Below, in pieces: positions 38,629 to 46,570 of a DNA stretch of 64,000 bases. How positions within the stretch are numbered: the stretch's first letter is position 1; every line of letters starts with the position of its first letter. A model generated the notes under the pieces. It did no database searches and was not told the DNA's origin. It worked only from the letters and a program-made list of their open reading frames with translations. Location of the stretch: contig NZ_JAAXMS010000001.1 in NCBI RefSeq assembly GCF_012290005.1, forward strand, positions 620,001 through 684,000, in the 5' to 3' direction. The stretch comes from Crateriforma spongiae. GTDB lineage: Bacteria; Planctomycetota; Planctomycetia; Pirellulales; Pirellulaceae. A program made the position numbers and the translations under genes.

Positions 38629-40062
38629 ATGGCAGTCTTTTCGATGCAAGCCAGTCGATCTCCATTCCGCTTCGCCCGTTTCGCCTGCTTGGCAGCGCTT
38701 GCCACGCTCCTGGCCGCCAGTCCCGCGTCCGTCTTGGCCGACGGTGGTGACGGCGGTGACGGTGGTGATGTGATCTTTGACTTCGTCCAGCCGATTGCCG
38801 GTGTGGACGTCGATGCGTCCGGTGTCTTGAAGGTCAAACGATTCGACGCGTCCCTGGCTCGCCAGCGTTTCGAAGCGGCCCGCCGCCAAGCCGAATCGCA
38901 GCTGATGAAGACCAGTCCGATGCGAAAGGTCTCGCTGAACCGCTTGGAAGCCGAAGTGGCACGACGAATCGCCGCCGGTGAAGAAATCGATGATCCGATC
39001 CGTGCGTTGGCCGGTCTGACCAGCATTCGATATGTCTTTTATTACCCCGAAACGCAAGACATCGTGGTCGCCGGGCCCGCTGAAGGCTTCTTTGCCGACG
39101 CCACCGACCGCCTGATCGGGATGCGATCGGGCAAGCCGGTTGTCTTGTTGGAAGACTTGGTGGTCGCACTGCGTGCTTTTGCACCGCACACCCCACCGAC
39201 CAACGTGATCAGCGTGTCGATCGATCCGACCGCCGAAGGGCTGCAGCAATTGCAGCAATTCATGGCCCGTGTCGGACGCAACGTCCAACCCGCACAAACG
39301 AAGTGGTTGGCCGCCAACTTGCAAAAAAATCTGGGCCTGCAAACCGTGTCGATCCGCGGCATTCCGGCTGACACCCACTTTGCCCGCGTCTTGGTGGAAG
39401 CCGATTACCGAATGAAGTTGATCGGCATCGGACTGGAACGCTTGCCGGTTCCGGTCAAGAGCTATGTCGAACGAGCCAATCCGGCCGCGGTATCCAGCAA
39501 CGCCATGGAGCGTTGGTACTTCCAGCCGAACTACGACGGTGTCGCCATCAGCGAAGACGGATTGGCGATGCGGATCGACGAACGTGGCGTTCAGTTGGTC
39601 GGTGCCAATGAACGTGTCGCCGGCGGCAAACGCAAGGCAACCGGCCGCGTGAATCGCGCCAGCCAAGCGTTTTGCCAAGACTTCACCGACAAATATCCTC
39701 AGATCGCCGGCAAGGTTCGCATTTATGCCGAACTGGAACAGTTGATCGATTTGGCAATCGCCGCGGCGTATATCCAAGAACAAGATTTCTACAGCCAGGC
39801 CGACTGGAACCTGGGCGTGCTGGCCGACGAGGATTCGTTGGCGGTACAAACCGAAACCGCTCCACAACAAGTTCAAACCGCGGTCAACGCGATTTGGCGC
39901 GGTAACCAGCTGATGACTCCGCTGGGCGGTGGCGTGCAAATGCAGCCTCGTTTGGCGTTACGCGATGATCATTTGGTCCGCGATTCGGCCGTGAAGCAAC
40001 TGCAACAGAAAACGGCTGGCACGTTGGAAGGCCTGAAGGATGGCCAATGGTGGTGGGACTGA
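38629..40062 (+). CDS. Secreted DUF1598-type protein, copy 1
   Basis: The protein has about 477 residues from the ATG at 38629 (an ATG at 38644 is possible) with a signal peptide (FACLAALATLLAASPASVLA). The mature part is a planctomycete-type DUF1598 domain: SIRYVFYYPETQDIVVAGPAEG, SVSIDPTAEGLQQLQQF, ADTHFARVLVEADYRMKL and a C-terminal WWWD. The 41125-42750 gene shares all these landmarks in the same order, so they are paralogues. An intrinsic terminator follows 34 bp downstream. Role unknown. Confidence 0.8.
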   Translation: MAVFSMQASRSPFRFARFACLAALATLLAASPASVLADGGDGGDGGDVIFDFVQPIAGVDVDASGVLKVKRFDASLARQRFEAARRQAESQLMKTSPMRKVSLNRLEAEVARRIAAGEEIDDPIRALAGLTSIRYVFYYPETQDIVVAGPAEGFFADATDRLIGMRSGKPVVLLEDLVVALRAFAPHTPPTNVISVSIDPTAEGLQQLQQFMARVGRNVQPAQTKWLAANLQKNLGLQTVSIRGIPADTHFARVLVEADYRMKLIGIGLERLPVPVKSYVERANPAAVSSNAMERWYFQPNYDGVAISEDGLAMRIDERGVQLVGANERVAGGKRKATGRVNRASQAFCQDFTDKYPQIAGKVRIYAELEQLIDLAIAAAYIQEQDFYSQADWNLGVLADEDSLAVQTETAPQQVQTAVNAIWRGNQLMTPLGGGVQMQPRLALRDDHLVRDSAVKQLQQKTAGTLEGLKDGQWWWD

Positions 40063-40095
40063 TCCCACGCCGCTTGCATCGATGATTTCACGGTG

Positions 40096-40131
40096 ACGGC
40101 CGCCCCTGTGACGGGTGCGGCCGTTTTTTTT
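40096..40131 (+). terminator. Intrinsic terminator
   Basis: ACGGCCGC (40096-40103) pairs with GCGGCCGT (40117-40124), extended inside by CCC/GGG, and is followed by an eight-T run. It ends the DUF1598-type copy 1 transcript. Confidence 0.92.
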
Positions 40132-40270
40132 CGGATCGGGATCCGCCGCCAGGCGATCCGGTGCCACACCGGAATTTTCATCACCCGCGGGCAGCGGACT
40201 TCGCTACAGTGAAAAGGCGGACGGTCGTCGGTGCGATCGTCACTGTCGACACGCCTCGGAGCGAATCGGG

Positions 40271-41035
40271 ATGCGTCATCCGCCCAAACAGCCGACGGCT
40301 ACCGGGACGCCGTACCGAATGGTCGTGGTGCAAGACATGCCTCAGACATGTCCCTATCTGCCCGATCAAATCGCCCGAATGCCGCTGCAGTTGCCGGTCG
40401 TTCCCATTGACCCCGGCTTTACCGATTGGACGTTGGACCGCGGGTATCGACGCAGCGGCGATTTCGTCTATCGGACCCGATGCGCCGAGTGCCAGGAGTG
40501 TCAGCCGACGCGAATTCGTGTCGACGACTTCCGTTGGACCCGGTCCTTCCGTCGTGTTTTCAAACGCGGGCAACGTGACTTGATCCAGCATTGGGATCGC
40601 CCCGTGGTGACCGAAGATCGGGTGAACTTGTTCAATCGCCACCGGACTGTCCGCGGGTTGGATCACACGGACGAAGCCGTCGACAGTCACGCCTATCACG
40701 CTTTTTTGATCTCGTCCTTCGGCCAGGTCGATGAGTGGAGCGTCTGGGACGGAGATCGGCTGATCGGCATTTCCATCGTCGACGTCGGGCAAGACTGTCT
40801 GTCGGCGGTTTACACGATGTTCGATCCGGACTATTCACGCTACAGCTTGGGGACCTACGCAATTCTGCAGCAGATCGTGCGTGCCCAGCGGGAAAAGTTG
40901 TCGTTCGTCTATTTAGGCATGTACGTCAAAGACAATCCGCATCTGAATTACAAGGCAAGGTTTGGTCCCCAGGAACGCTTGCGGGACGGAGCTTGGTCGA
41001 CCTTCGATCGCGAAACCCTGACCGACCAGCCTTAG
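40271..41035 (+). CDS. bpt: Leucyl/arginyl-tRNA--protein transferase, Bpt type
   Basis: The protein has 254 residues. An N-terminal Cys segment (C27, TCPYLP) and the R-C-A-E-C-Q-E-C cluster (71-77) match the N-terminal ATE domain, and the C-terminal half (VDEWSVWDGDRLIGISIVDVG; YLGMYVKDNPHLNYKARFGP) is the ATE_C acetyltransferase-like fold. Bpt adds leucine from Leu-tRNA to proteins with N-terminal Asp or Glu, feeding the N-degron pathway. The ATG at 40271 gives the normal family length; the frame opens 52 codons earlier. It lies between the two DUF1598-type genes. Separation from eukaryote-like arginyl transfer is by family, not by a seen residue. Confidence 0.88.
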   Translation: MRHPPKQPTATGTPYRMVVVQDMPQTCPYLPDQIARMPLQLPVVPIDPGFTDWTLDRGYRRSGDFVYRTRCAECQECQPTRIRVDDFRWTRSFRRVFKRGQRDLIQHWDRPVVTEDRVNLFNRHRTVRGLDHTDEAVDSHAYHAFLISSFGQVDEWSVWDGDRLIGISIVDVGQDCLSAVYTMFDPDYSRYSLGTYAILQQIVRAQREKLSFVYLGMYVKDNPHLNYKARFGPQERLRDGAWSTFDRETLTDQP

Positions 41036-41124
41036 ATTCTTTCGCCGCTGTCGGGGCGTCGATCGCATCCCAAACGATGCCGAATCTCTTCTCTCCTTTT
41101 CTTGTTTGAGGTCACGTCGAAACC

Positions 41125-42750
41125 ATGCGAACGAACATGCTGCTTGGGCCAAGCCGGCTGGGACCATTTTTGGCCATTTGTGTTGCGATACCGTTGGGCG
41201 TTGCGACGGGCCAGGATCTGGGAGGAGCGTTGGGCTTGGAATCATCCGCAGCACCATCAGTGGTGCCAGCCGGCGATGCAACATCAGCGACCATCGGTTC
41301 GGACAACCCGGCGGGCGGCGGATCGATGGCCGATTTTTCTCAGCTGATGATGCTGATCCAAACGACGATTGAACCGGAAACCTGGGAGGCACTGGGCGGT
41401 ACTAGCACGATGTTTCCGTACGCGGCGGGCATCTATGTCGACCCGGAGGGAATCGTTCGCGACGTCGACCAGATACCACGCGAAGACATGGCCACCGAAA
41501 TCGATGCGTTGATCGCAGCGTCGGCAGGTGGCGATGGTGTGAAGCTGAAAAACCAGAGCCCACAGGGGGCGTGGCGTGGTGCCACCAAACTCCGGTGCAT
41601 TTCGTTGAAACAGATGCTGGATCAGTATGCGGAAAAGCGATCGTCCATGCAGTCGCCCGACAATGACCTGCTGCACTGCGCAGGGCTGTCACAAATTCGT
41701 TTTGTCCGCTTCACCGAAAACGACGTGATTCTTGCCGGTCCGGTGGGCGGGATTCAGCGCGTCGATGGTCATTGGCGGGATCGATCCTCGGCGGCCGCTC
41801 CGGTCCGTCTGGACGCCCTGGCCGCTTGTTTTGCGGCGACATCGGATGACGGCGTGTTCGGTTGTTCGATCGATCCGACCACCACGGGGTTACAACGGGC
41901 CGCCGTCGTCGCTCAGCAGATCCAACACGGCGATGTTCCTAAAGGCTTGGCCGCCAACACGCTGGCATCGGCCGTGGGACGCCAGGAAGTTTCCATTTTC
42001 GGGATCAATCGCGATAGCTCTCTCGCGTGGCTGTTGGTCGAAGCCGATCGACACATGAAGCAATTGGCGTTGGGCAAGCACGCGATGCCTGACGGCGCGA
42101 CGAATTACTTGGACCAAATCGAATCACACATTGATCAGGGCGTTCCGACCGATTTGATGTTGCGGTTGTGGTTCACGTCCAACCCGCTCGCGGCACGGCA
42201 GAGCATTGACGGCAGCGTGGTCGAATTGGCCGGACGACCAATTCGTTTAAGCGGCCAGAATGAATTGGCCGTCGCCAGCGGACGACGTGGGATCGTCGCC
42301 AAGGATCCACGTACCGACGCATTCGTCGCTGATTTCAATCGCCACTGGAATAACGTCCGTGACATGTATCCGGTGTATGCGTCGCTGGAAAGCGTTTTTC
42401 AATCGGCGGCCATCGTTCGTCTCGTGCGCGGCAACGCGGCGAAAGCAAGTCCCACCTCCAATGCCTCGCGATTGATCGCCGATGCAATGGCTGCGATCGC
42501 CAGTAGCGACCAGCACGGCTTTGCGCCGCCAAGCCAAGTGGAAACACTGGCCGTGTCGCACACATTCAGGCATGGTCGGCAGCGTCACAACGTGATCGTC
42601 GCCAGTGGCGGCGTGACGGTGCGTAGCGATCAAAGCCTACGCGATGACATTGCCCGATACCCGGCGTTGGATTCGCTGGCAGGTCGATTAACCAGGAACG
42701 TTGATGCGGAACCATCGCGTTGGTGGTGGGACGTGCCGCCGCGGCCATGA
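41125..42750 (+). CDS. Secreted DUF1598-type protein, copy 2
   Basis: The protein has 541 residues with a signal peptide (GPFLAICVAIPLGVATG). It shares with copy 1 the segments CAGLSQIRFVRFTENDVILAGPVGG, GCSIDPTTTGLQRAAVV, SLAWLLVEADRHMKQL and a WWWD C-terminus. It is longer by about 60 residues in the N-terminal part. No catalytic motif is evident, and the role is unknown. Confidence 0.8.
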   Translation: MRTNMLLGPSRLGPFLAICVAIPLGVATGQDLGGALGLESSAAPSVVPAGDATSATIGSDNPAGGGSMADFSQLMMLIQTTIEPETWEALGGTSTMFPYAAGIYVDPEGIVRDVDQIPREDMATEIDALIAASAGGDGVKLKNQSPQGAWRGATKLRCISLKQMLDQYAEKRSSMQSPDNDLLHCAGLSQIRFVRFTENDVILAGPVGGIQRVDGHWRDRSSAAAPVRLDALAACFAATSDDGVFGCSIDPTTTGLQRAAVVAQQIQHGDVPKGLAANTLASAVGRQEVSIFGINRDSSLAWLLVEADRHMKQLALGKHAMPDGATNYLDQIESHIDQGVPTDLMLRLWFTSNPLAARQSIDGSVVELAGRPIRLSGQNELAVASGRRGIVAKDPRTDAFVADFNRHWNNVRDMYPVYASLESVFQSAAIVRLVRGNAAKASPTSNASRLIADAMAAIASSDQHGFAPPSQVETLAVSHTFRHGRQRHNVIVASGGVTVRSDQSLRDDIARYPALDSLAGRLTRNVDAEPSRWWWDVPPRP

Positions 42751-42769
42751 CCGATCGTTTCAAGCACGC

Positions 42770-43705
42770 TTAGCCTTTGATCGCCATGTAGACATCGGTG
42801 ATCAGATCGGCCGGATCGGTGTCTTTCGGCGAATTAGGATAAAACTCCAAACCGGGTTCTTTTGCCATCTTCAATTTCTTGTACTGGCAATACTGTGCCG
42901 CACCGGACCACGCGTTGCCCAGATGTTGATAGCAACCGGTGTGTCGAACTTTCAAGTAACGACCGGCGTCGACGGTCAATTCGTCCAGTCCGTCGACGGT
43001 GACATCGTTGTCCGTCGTTTGGATGCCGCAAGTAAAATCAAAGTATCGCGTTTTCAAATCGCAGGTCGGGTGATAAACGCTGATCATGTTCCCGGGAACA
43101 TTTGCGTCTGAGGCGGCGATCTGTTGATGGACTTTCTCAAAGACCTTTTCCATCACCGGACCGATGTCGTCCATGCTGCAAGATTCACGAATTCCCAAGA
43201 CGCGAAGTCGATCCAGTGATTGAACGCCCTCGACGTCCAGTTTTGATCTGACGGTGCCGGTTTCCACAAACTCGGCCAGCATGAGCAGACCCCGTTCGTA
43301 GTCCATGCCGACGAACATTTCCATGCTGGACTTCATCCAGAACAGAAACCACGGCAGTTTGCCGATCATGTGCCAAGTGACTTCGGTTTCATCGCCGACC
43401 GACCGAATGTCGAATCGCACTTCGGATTGAGATTTGAACGGCTTGATGAAATGAAGATCGATTTCGATTTTGCGTGGACGATCCAGCCAGCGATGCTTCA
43501 TGCCGCCCTGCCCGACCAGGTCACCCTGCCAATCATAGGTGGACCCGACGCTGGATGGATCGGTCGAAATGGTCACGGTCGGATCGGGGTCGATCTTCAG
43601 CCATGGCGACCATGTGGTCCATGTGCGAAAGTCGGCAATCGCGTCGAACACTTGTTCGGCGGATGCGGCGATTCGATGCGTACGTTGAATATGGAAAGCT
43701 GGCAT
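42770..43705 (-). CDS. SRPBCC (START-like) protein fused to a GyrI-like domain
   Basis: The protein has 311 residues. The first ~145 residues (RTHRIAASAEQVFDAIADFRTW through WHMIGKLPWFLFWMKSSMEMFVGMD) form a polyketide-cyclase/SRPBCC ligand-binding domain. The C-terminal half contains a GyrI/AraC-effector-like fold (NMISVYHPTCDLKTRYFDFTCGI; AGRYLKVRHTGCYQHLGNAW). Such two-domain proteins bind small hydrophobic ligands, and no DNA-binding domain is present here. It converges on the DUF1598-type copy 2 gene with a 19-bp gap. Confidence 0.85.
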   Translation of the reverse strand: MPAFHIQRTHRIAASAEQVFDAIADFRTWTTWSPWLKIDPDPTVTISTDPSSVGSTYDWQGDLVGQGGMKHRWLDRPRKIEIDLHFIKPFKSQSEVRFDIRSVGDETEVTWHMIGKLPWFLFWMKSSMEMFVGMDYERGLLMLAEFVETGTVRSKLDVEGVQSLDRLRVLGIRESCSMDDIGPVMEKVFEKVHQQIAASDANVPGNMISVYHPTCDLKTRYFDFTCGIQTTDNDVTVDGLDELTVDAGRYLKVRHTGCYQHLGNAWSGAAQYCQYKKLKMAKEPGLEFYPNSPKDTDPADLITDVYMAIKG

Positions 43706-43772
43706 GGTCGGATCGGCGAAGGCATGTGGAAAAGAGTTTGGCGGTCAGGCAATACAGCATTCAAAATCGGGC

Positions 43773-45095
43773 TTACGTCACCGGCAACTCATAACCGCTG
43801 CGTCGCGGACGCGTCAGCAATGAATTGGCTTCATCGTCGTTGACGAAGGTTTCGCGTTTCGGATCCCAGTTCAGCTCGCGACCCAATTCGCGTGTGACAT
43901 TCACCAGATGGCAAAACGTGATGCTGCGGTGTCCGATTTCGACATCCGCGTTGGGGCGTTGTCGTGTGCGGATGCACTGCAGCCAATTGGCCAGGTGCGG
44001 GCCGGCGATCCAGCCCGGTTTTTCCCACTTGGCTTGCAACGCCGGATCGGGGGCGTTCTTGATCAAGTCAGCTGGATTGGTCGCAAAACGATTTCGGTTG
44101 ATTTCAACCTTGCCCGCCTCGCAATGAAAAATGGCACCGCCCTGCGGCCCCTGGTCCAATTCGAATCGCACTTCCAATCCGTCGTCATAGCGTGCCGTGA
44201 CCTTTCCGTTGGGTCCGCCGGTGACCGGAACAAACCGTGTTGGTCCGGTCAGGCTTTTCCCCAGAGCCCACTGAATCTGGTCGACCCCGTGGGCGCCCCA
44301 GTTGGTCATTTCACCGCCGCTGTAGGCACGCCATTGCATCCAGCCGAACTGTAACGACGAATGAAACGGTCGCAGCGGTGTGGGGCCACACCAACGATCC
44401 CAGTCGTCGCCTTGCGGGACCGGTTCGGCGGGCAGGGGGTGGTAGCGTTTCGGCCCGGTGTAGTTCACTGCTTGGACGAAACGGACGCGACCCAAGTTGC
44501 CTTCGCGAATTTGGCGGCATAGATGGTCATTGATCTCCATCGTGCGTTGTTGCGTGCCGACTTGAAACACCGTGTTGTTCTGGCGTGCGGCACGAACAAT
44601 CTCGCGACCTTCACTGACATAGGCGGTCAGTGGCTTTTCTGCATAAACGTCCAGCCCCGCCTGGCAGGCATCGATGCACGGCAGCGATCGGCCGTGGTCG
44701 GGCGTTGCGACGATCACCGCGTCAAGCGATTCACTGTCCAGCATTTGGCGGTGATTCGAATAGGTCGGCCACTTTGCGTCAAACTTGGCCAGGGTTTCAT
44801 CGGCACGCTTTTGATAACAATCGCAAATTGCCACGATCCGGGCCGCCTTGGGCAGCTGGTCCATCAGTTGACGTGCACGGTTTCCTGTTCCAATCACACC
44901 GATACGGATGACGTCCGAGGGTGCGTTGGATTCCAAGGGGGATGTGGCGGTGGCCGCGGCGTGATAACCCAGCCCCACGGTTGCCGCCGCAGCGGATCGC
45001 AATGCGTCACGCCGGGTCGGCTTGTGATTCGATTCCAAAGAGCCACCACCGGAGTTGATGTGATTGTGCTTCGGCACTGGTGGGTTCGACATCAT
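43773..45095 (-). CDS. Tat-exported Gfo/Idh/MocA oxidoreductase
   Basis: The protein has 440 residues. A Tat-type signal (TRRDALRSAAAATVGLG) is followed by the NAD(P)-binding domain (IRIGVIGTGNRARQLM) and the catalytic E-K-P motif in DVYAEKPLTAYVSEG. The C-terminal domain (MTNWGAHGVDQIQWAL) is typical of planctomycete family members acting on periplasmic sugars. It heads a minus-strand segment with the amidohydrolase upstream (114-bp gap). Substrate unknown. Confidence 0.9.
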   Translation of the reverse strand: MMSNPPVPKHNHINSGGGSLESNHKPTRRDALRSAAAATVGLGYHAAATATSPLESNAPSDVIRIGVIGTGNRARQLMDQLPKAARIVAICDCYQKRADETLAKFDAKWPTYSNHRQMLDSESLDAVIVATPDHGRSLPCIDACQAGLDVYAEKPLTAYVSEGREIVRAARQNNTVFQVGTQQRTMEINDHLCRQIREGNLGRVRFVQAVNYTGPKRYHPLPAEPVPQGDDWDRWCGPTPLRPFHSSLQFGWMQWRAYSGGEMTNWGAHGVDQIQWALGKSLTGPTRFVPVTGGPNGKVTARYDDGLEVRFELDQGPQGGAIFHCEAGKVEINRNRFATNPADLIKNAPDPALQAKWEKPGWIAGPHLANWLQCIRTRQRPNADVEIGHRSITFCHLVNVTRELGRELNWDPKRETFVNDDEANSLLTRPRRSGYELPVT

Positions 45096-45208
45096 GGAAC
45101 GATGGCTCCGCGCTAAAGGACTTTGAATCAGTCATTTGCCGAGTGACGAACCAACGTTTTGAACGTCCGAGTTCACGTCGGTCGGCGGTGATGTCGATCC
45201 TCACTTCA

Positions 45209-46504
45209 TCATGGGACCGACCGCGGCAAACGTTCGGCGACACCTGGGATGAATTTCGCCGCGTTCAGATGATAAATCTTTTTTAGCACGTCCGGGGGTA
45301 GCCCAACCCCGTGAATGTTCCACATGCCTTGCGGAGGCGGGATCTTTTCGCTGTAGGCAAACGATTCATCCTTGGTTTCCAAGAAACGCCAATAGGCATT
45401 CAAGCGTGCTTCGGGCTGTGGTCCATCGGTGCCGAACATGATGCGGTCGGCATAGCGAATCATAAATCGACGCGCCGTGTACGGCTGTCTTCCCAGTTCG
45501 CCGATGCGTGAAGCAAATTCGACAACCAAGTTGGGCATTTGGTCCAGCCATGCTGCAACTTCGTTCAGGTCTTCTGGGTTGTTTGCAACGTGAGCGCCGA
45601 TGAACGTCGTTTCGGGATGCCGCCGGATGACACGATTGCGGGCTTCCAGCAATTCGCTTCGGCTGGGAAATTCATCTCCGTAGAAACTCCAGTCGGGATG
45701 CCGGCTCAGTTCTTCCCAGCGTTCGTTGGTGGCATCGACCGGATCAAAAAAAGCCGCCGGATCAGCGGTGTGCATGATCACGGGGATGCCTAGTTCGCCA
45801 CAAGCCTTCCAGATCGGATCGAATCGACGGTCGTCGATCTTGATCAGGCTGCCGTCGGGATAGCGATAACGCAGCCCAAAATTTTTGAAGATTTTCAGTC
45901 CGCTGGCGCCTTCGTCGACGGCGTGTCGGATCCGGGCAGCCGCACGCTGGGCAAAGCCAGGCTGATTGCAGGCCCATGTGGATGGCTGATCTTCCACACC
46001 ATCGCCACGCCAATCCAAGTGAGCAAAGATGACAAAACGATCGCGATGATGTTTCCAAAGGAAATCGCGATGACGGACAAACGTCCCGTCCAGTCGACCA
46101 TCCAAAGAAACGCACACCGCGATCCCGTTTCGGTCCATGACGGCGACAAAGTCGTTCAGTGCTTGTCGGTTTTCACGCAGCTTGAACATGAAATGTGTGT
46201 GAACATCGACAACCGGGAAGGACGCTTTGGGAATCTCGGTCCGGTGAACCTTCAATTTCGATTGCGGACGGAAATTCCGCAGCAACAAATCGCGTCCCTC
46301 GGAGCCATCCAGCGGAGCGGTCGAGTCAGCAGGTGGGCGAATCGGCGATTGGATCGTTTCGGCGGTTGATGCGTCGACGTCGGCCGCGGGCTTGGACTGT
46401 GTCTGGGACGTTGTCGTCAATGTCGGTGGCGTCGCATCGGACCACGAGATTTCCGCCTGTGCGACGATAAAGACACAACATGCCAGGATGGCGAACCGGC
46501 ACAT
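45209..46504 (-). CDS. Secreted amidohydrolase family 2 protein
   Basis: The protein has about 431 residues from the ATG at 46504, which opens into a signal peptide (FAILACCVFIVAQAEISWS). Metal ligands are placed as expected: VVDVHTHFMF, GIPVIMHTADP, TFIGAHVANN and RIMFGTDGPQ. The ORF extends 89 codons upstream but lacks homology there and crosses the divergent kinase gene. Likely a decarboxylase/hydrolase on a small carboxylated molecule; substrate unknown. Confidence 0.85.
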   Translation of the reverse strand: MCRFAILACCVFIVAQAEISWSDATPPTLTTTSQTQSKPAADVDASTAETIQSPIRPPADSTAPLDGSEGRDLLLRNFRPQSKLKVHRTEIPKASFPVVDVHTHFMFKLRENRQALNDFVAVMDRNGIAVCVSLDGRLDGTFVRHRDFLWKHHRDRFVIFAHLDWRGDGVEDQPSTWACNQPGFAQRAAARIRHAVDEGASGLKIFKNFGLRYRYPDGSLIKIDDRRFDPIWKACGELGIPVIMHTADPAAFFDPVDATNERWEELSRHPDWSFYGDEFPSRSELLEARNRVIRRHPETTFIGAHVANNPEDLNEVAAWLDQMPNLVVEFASRIGELGRQPYTARRFMIRYADRIMFGTDGPQPEARLNAYWRFLETKDESFAYSEKIPPPQGMWNIHGVGLPPDVLKKIYHLNAAKFIPGVAERLPRSVP

Positions 46505-46570
46505 TTGTTCTCCCGTCTGGATCATGGTGTAAACTGCGTTTTTAAAGACATCGGCACCAAGGAAGCAGGC

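Noticed and set aside
38299-39939. 546-residue minus-strand frame
   Set aside because: Antisense to the DUF1598-type copy 1 gene, with no family motifs; the plus frame has a signal peptide, a paralogue and a terminator.
40115-40270. 52-codon upstream extension of bpt
   Set aside because: It begins inside the terminator region of the preceding gene and has no family similarity.
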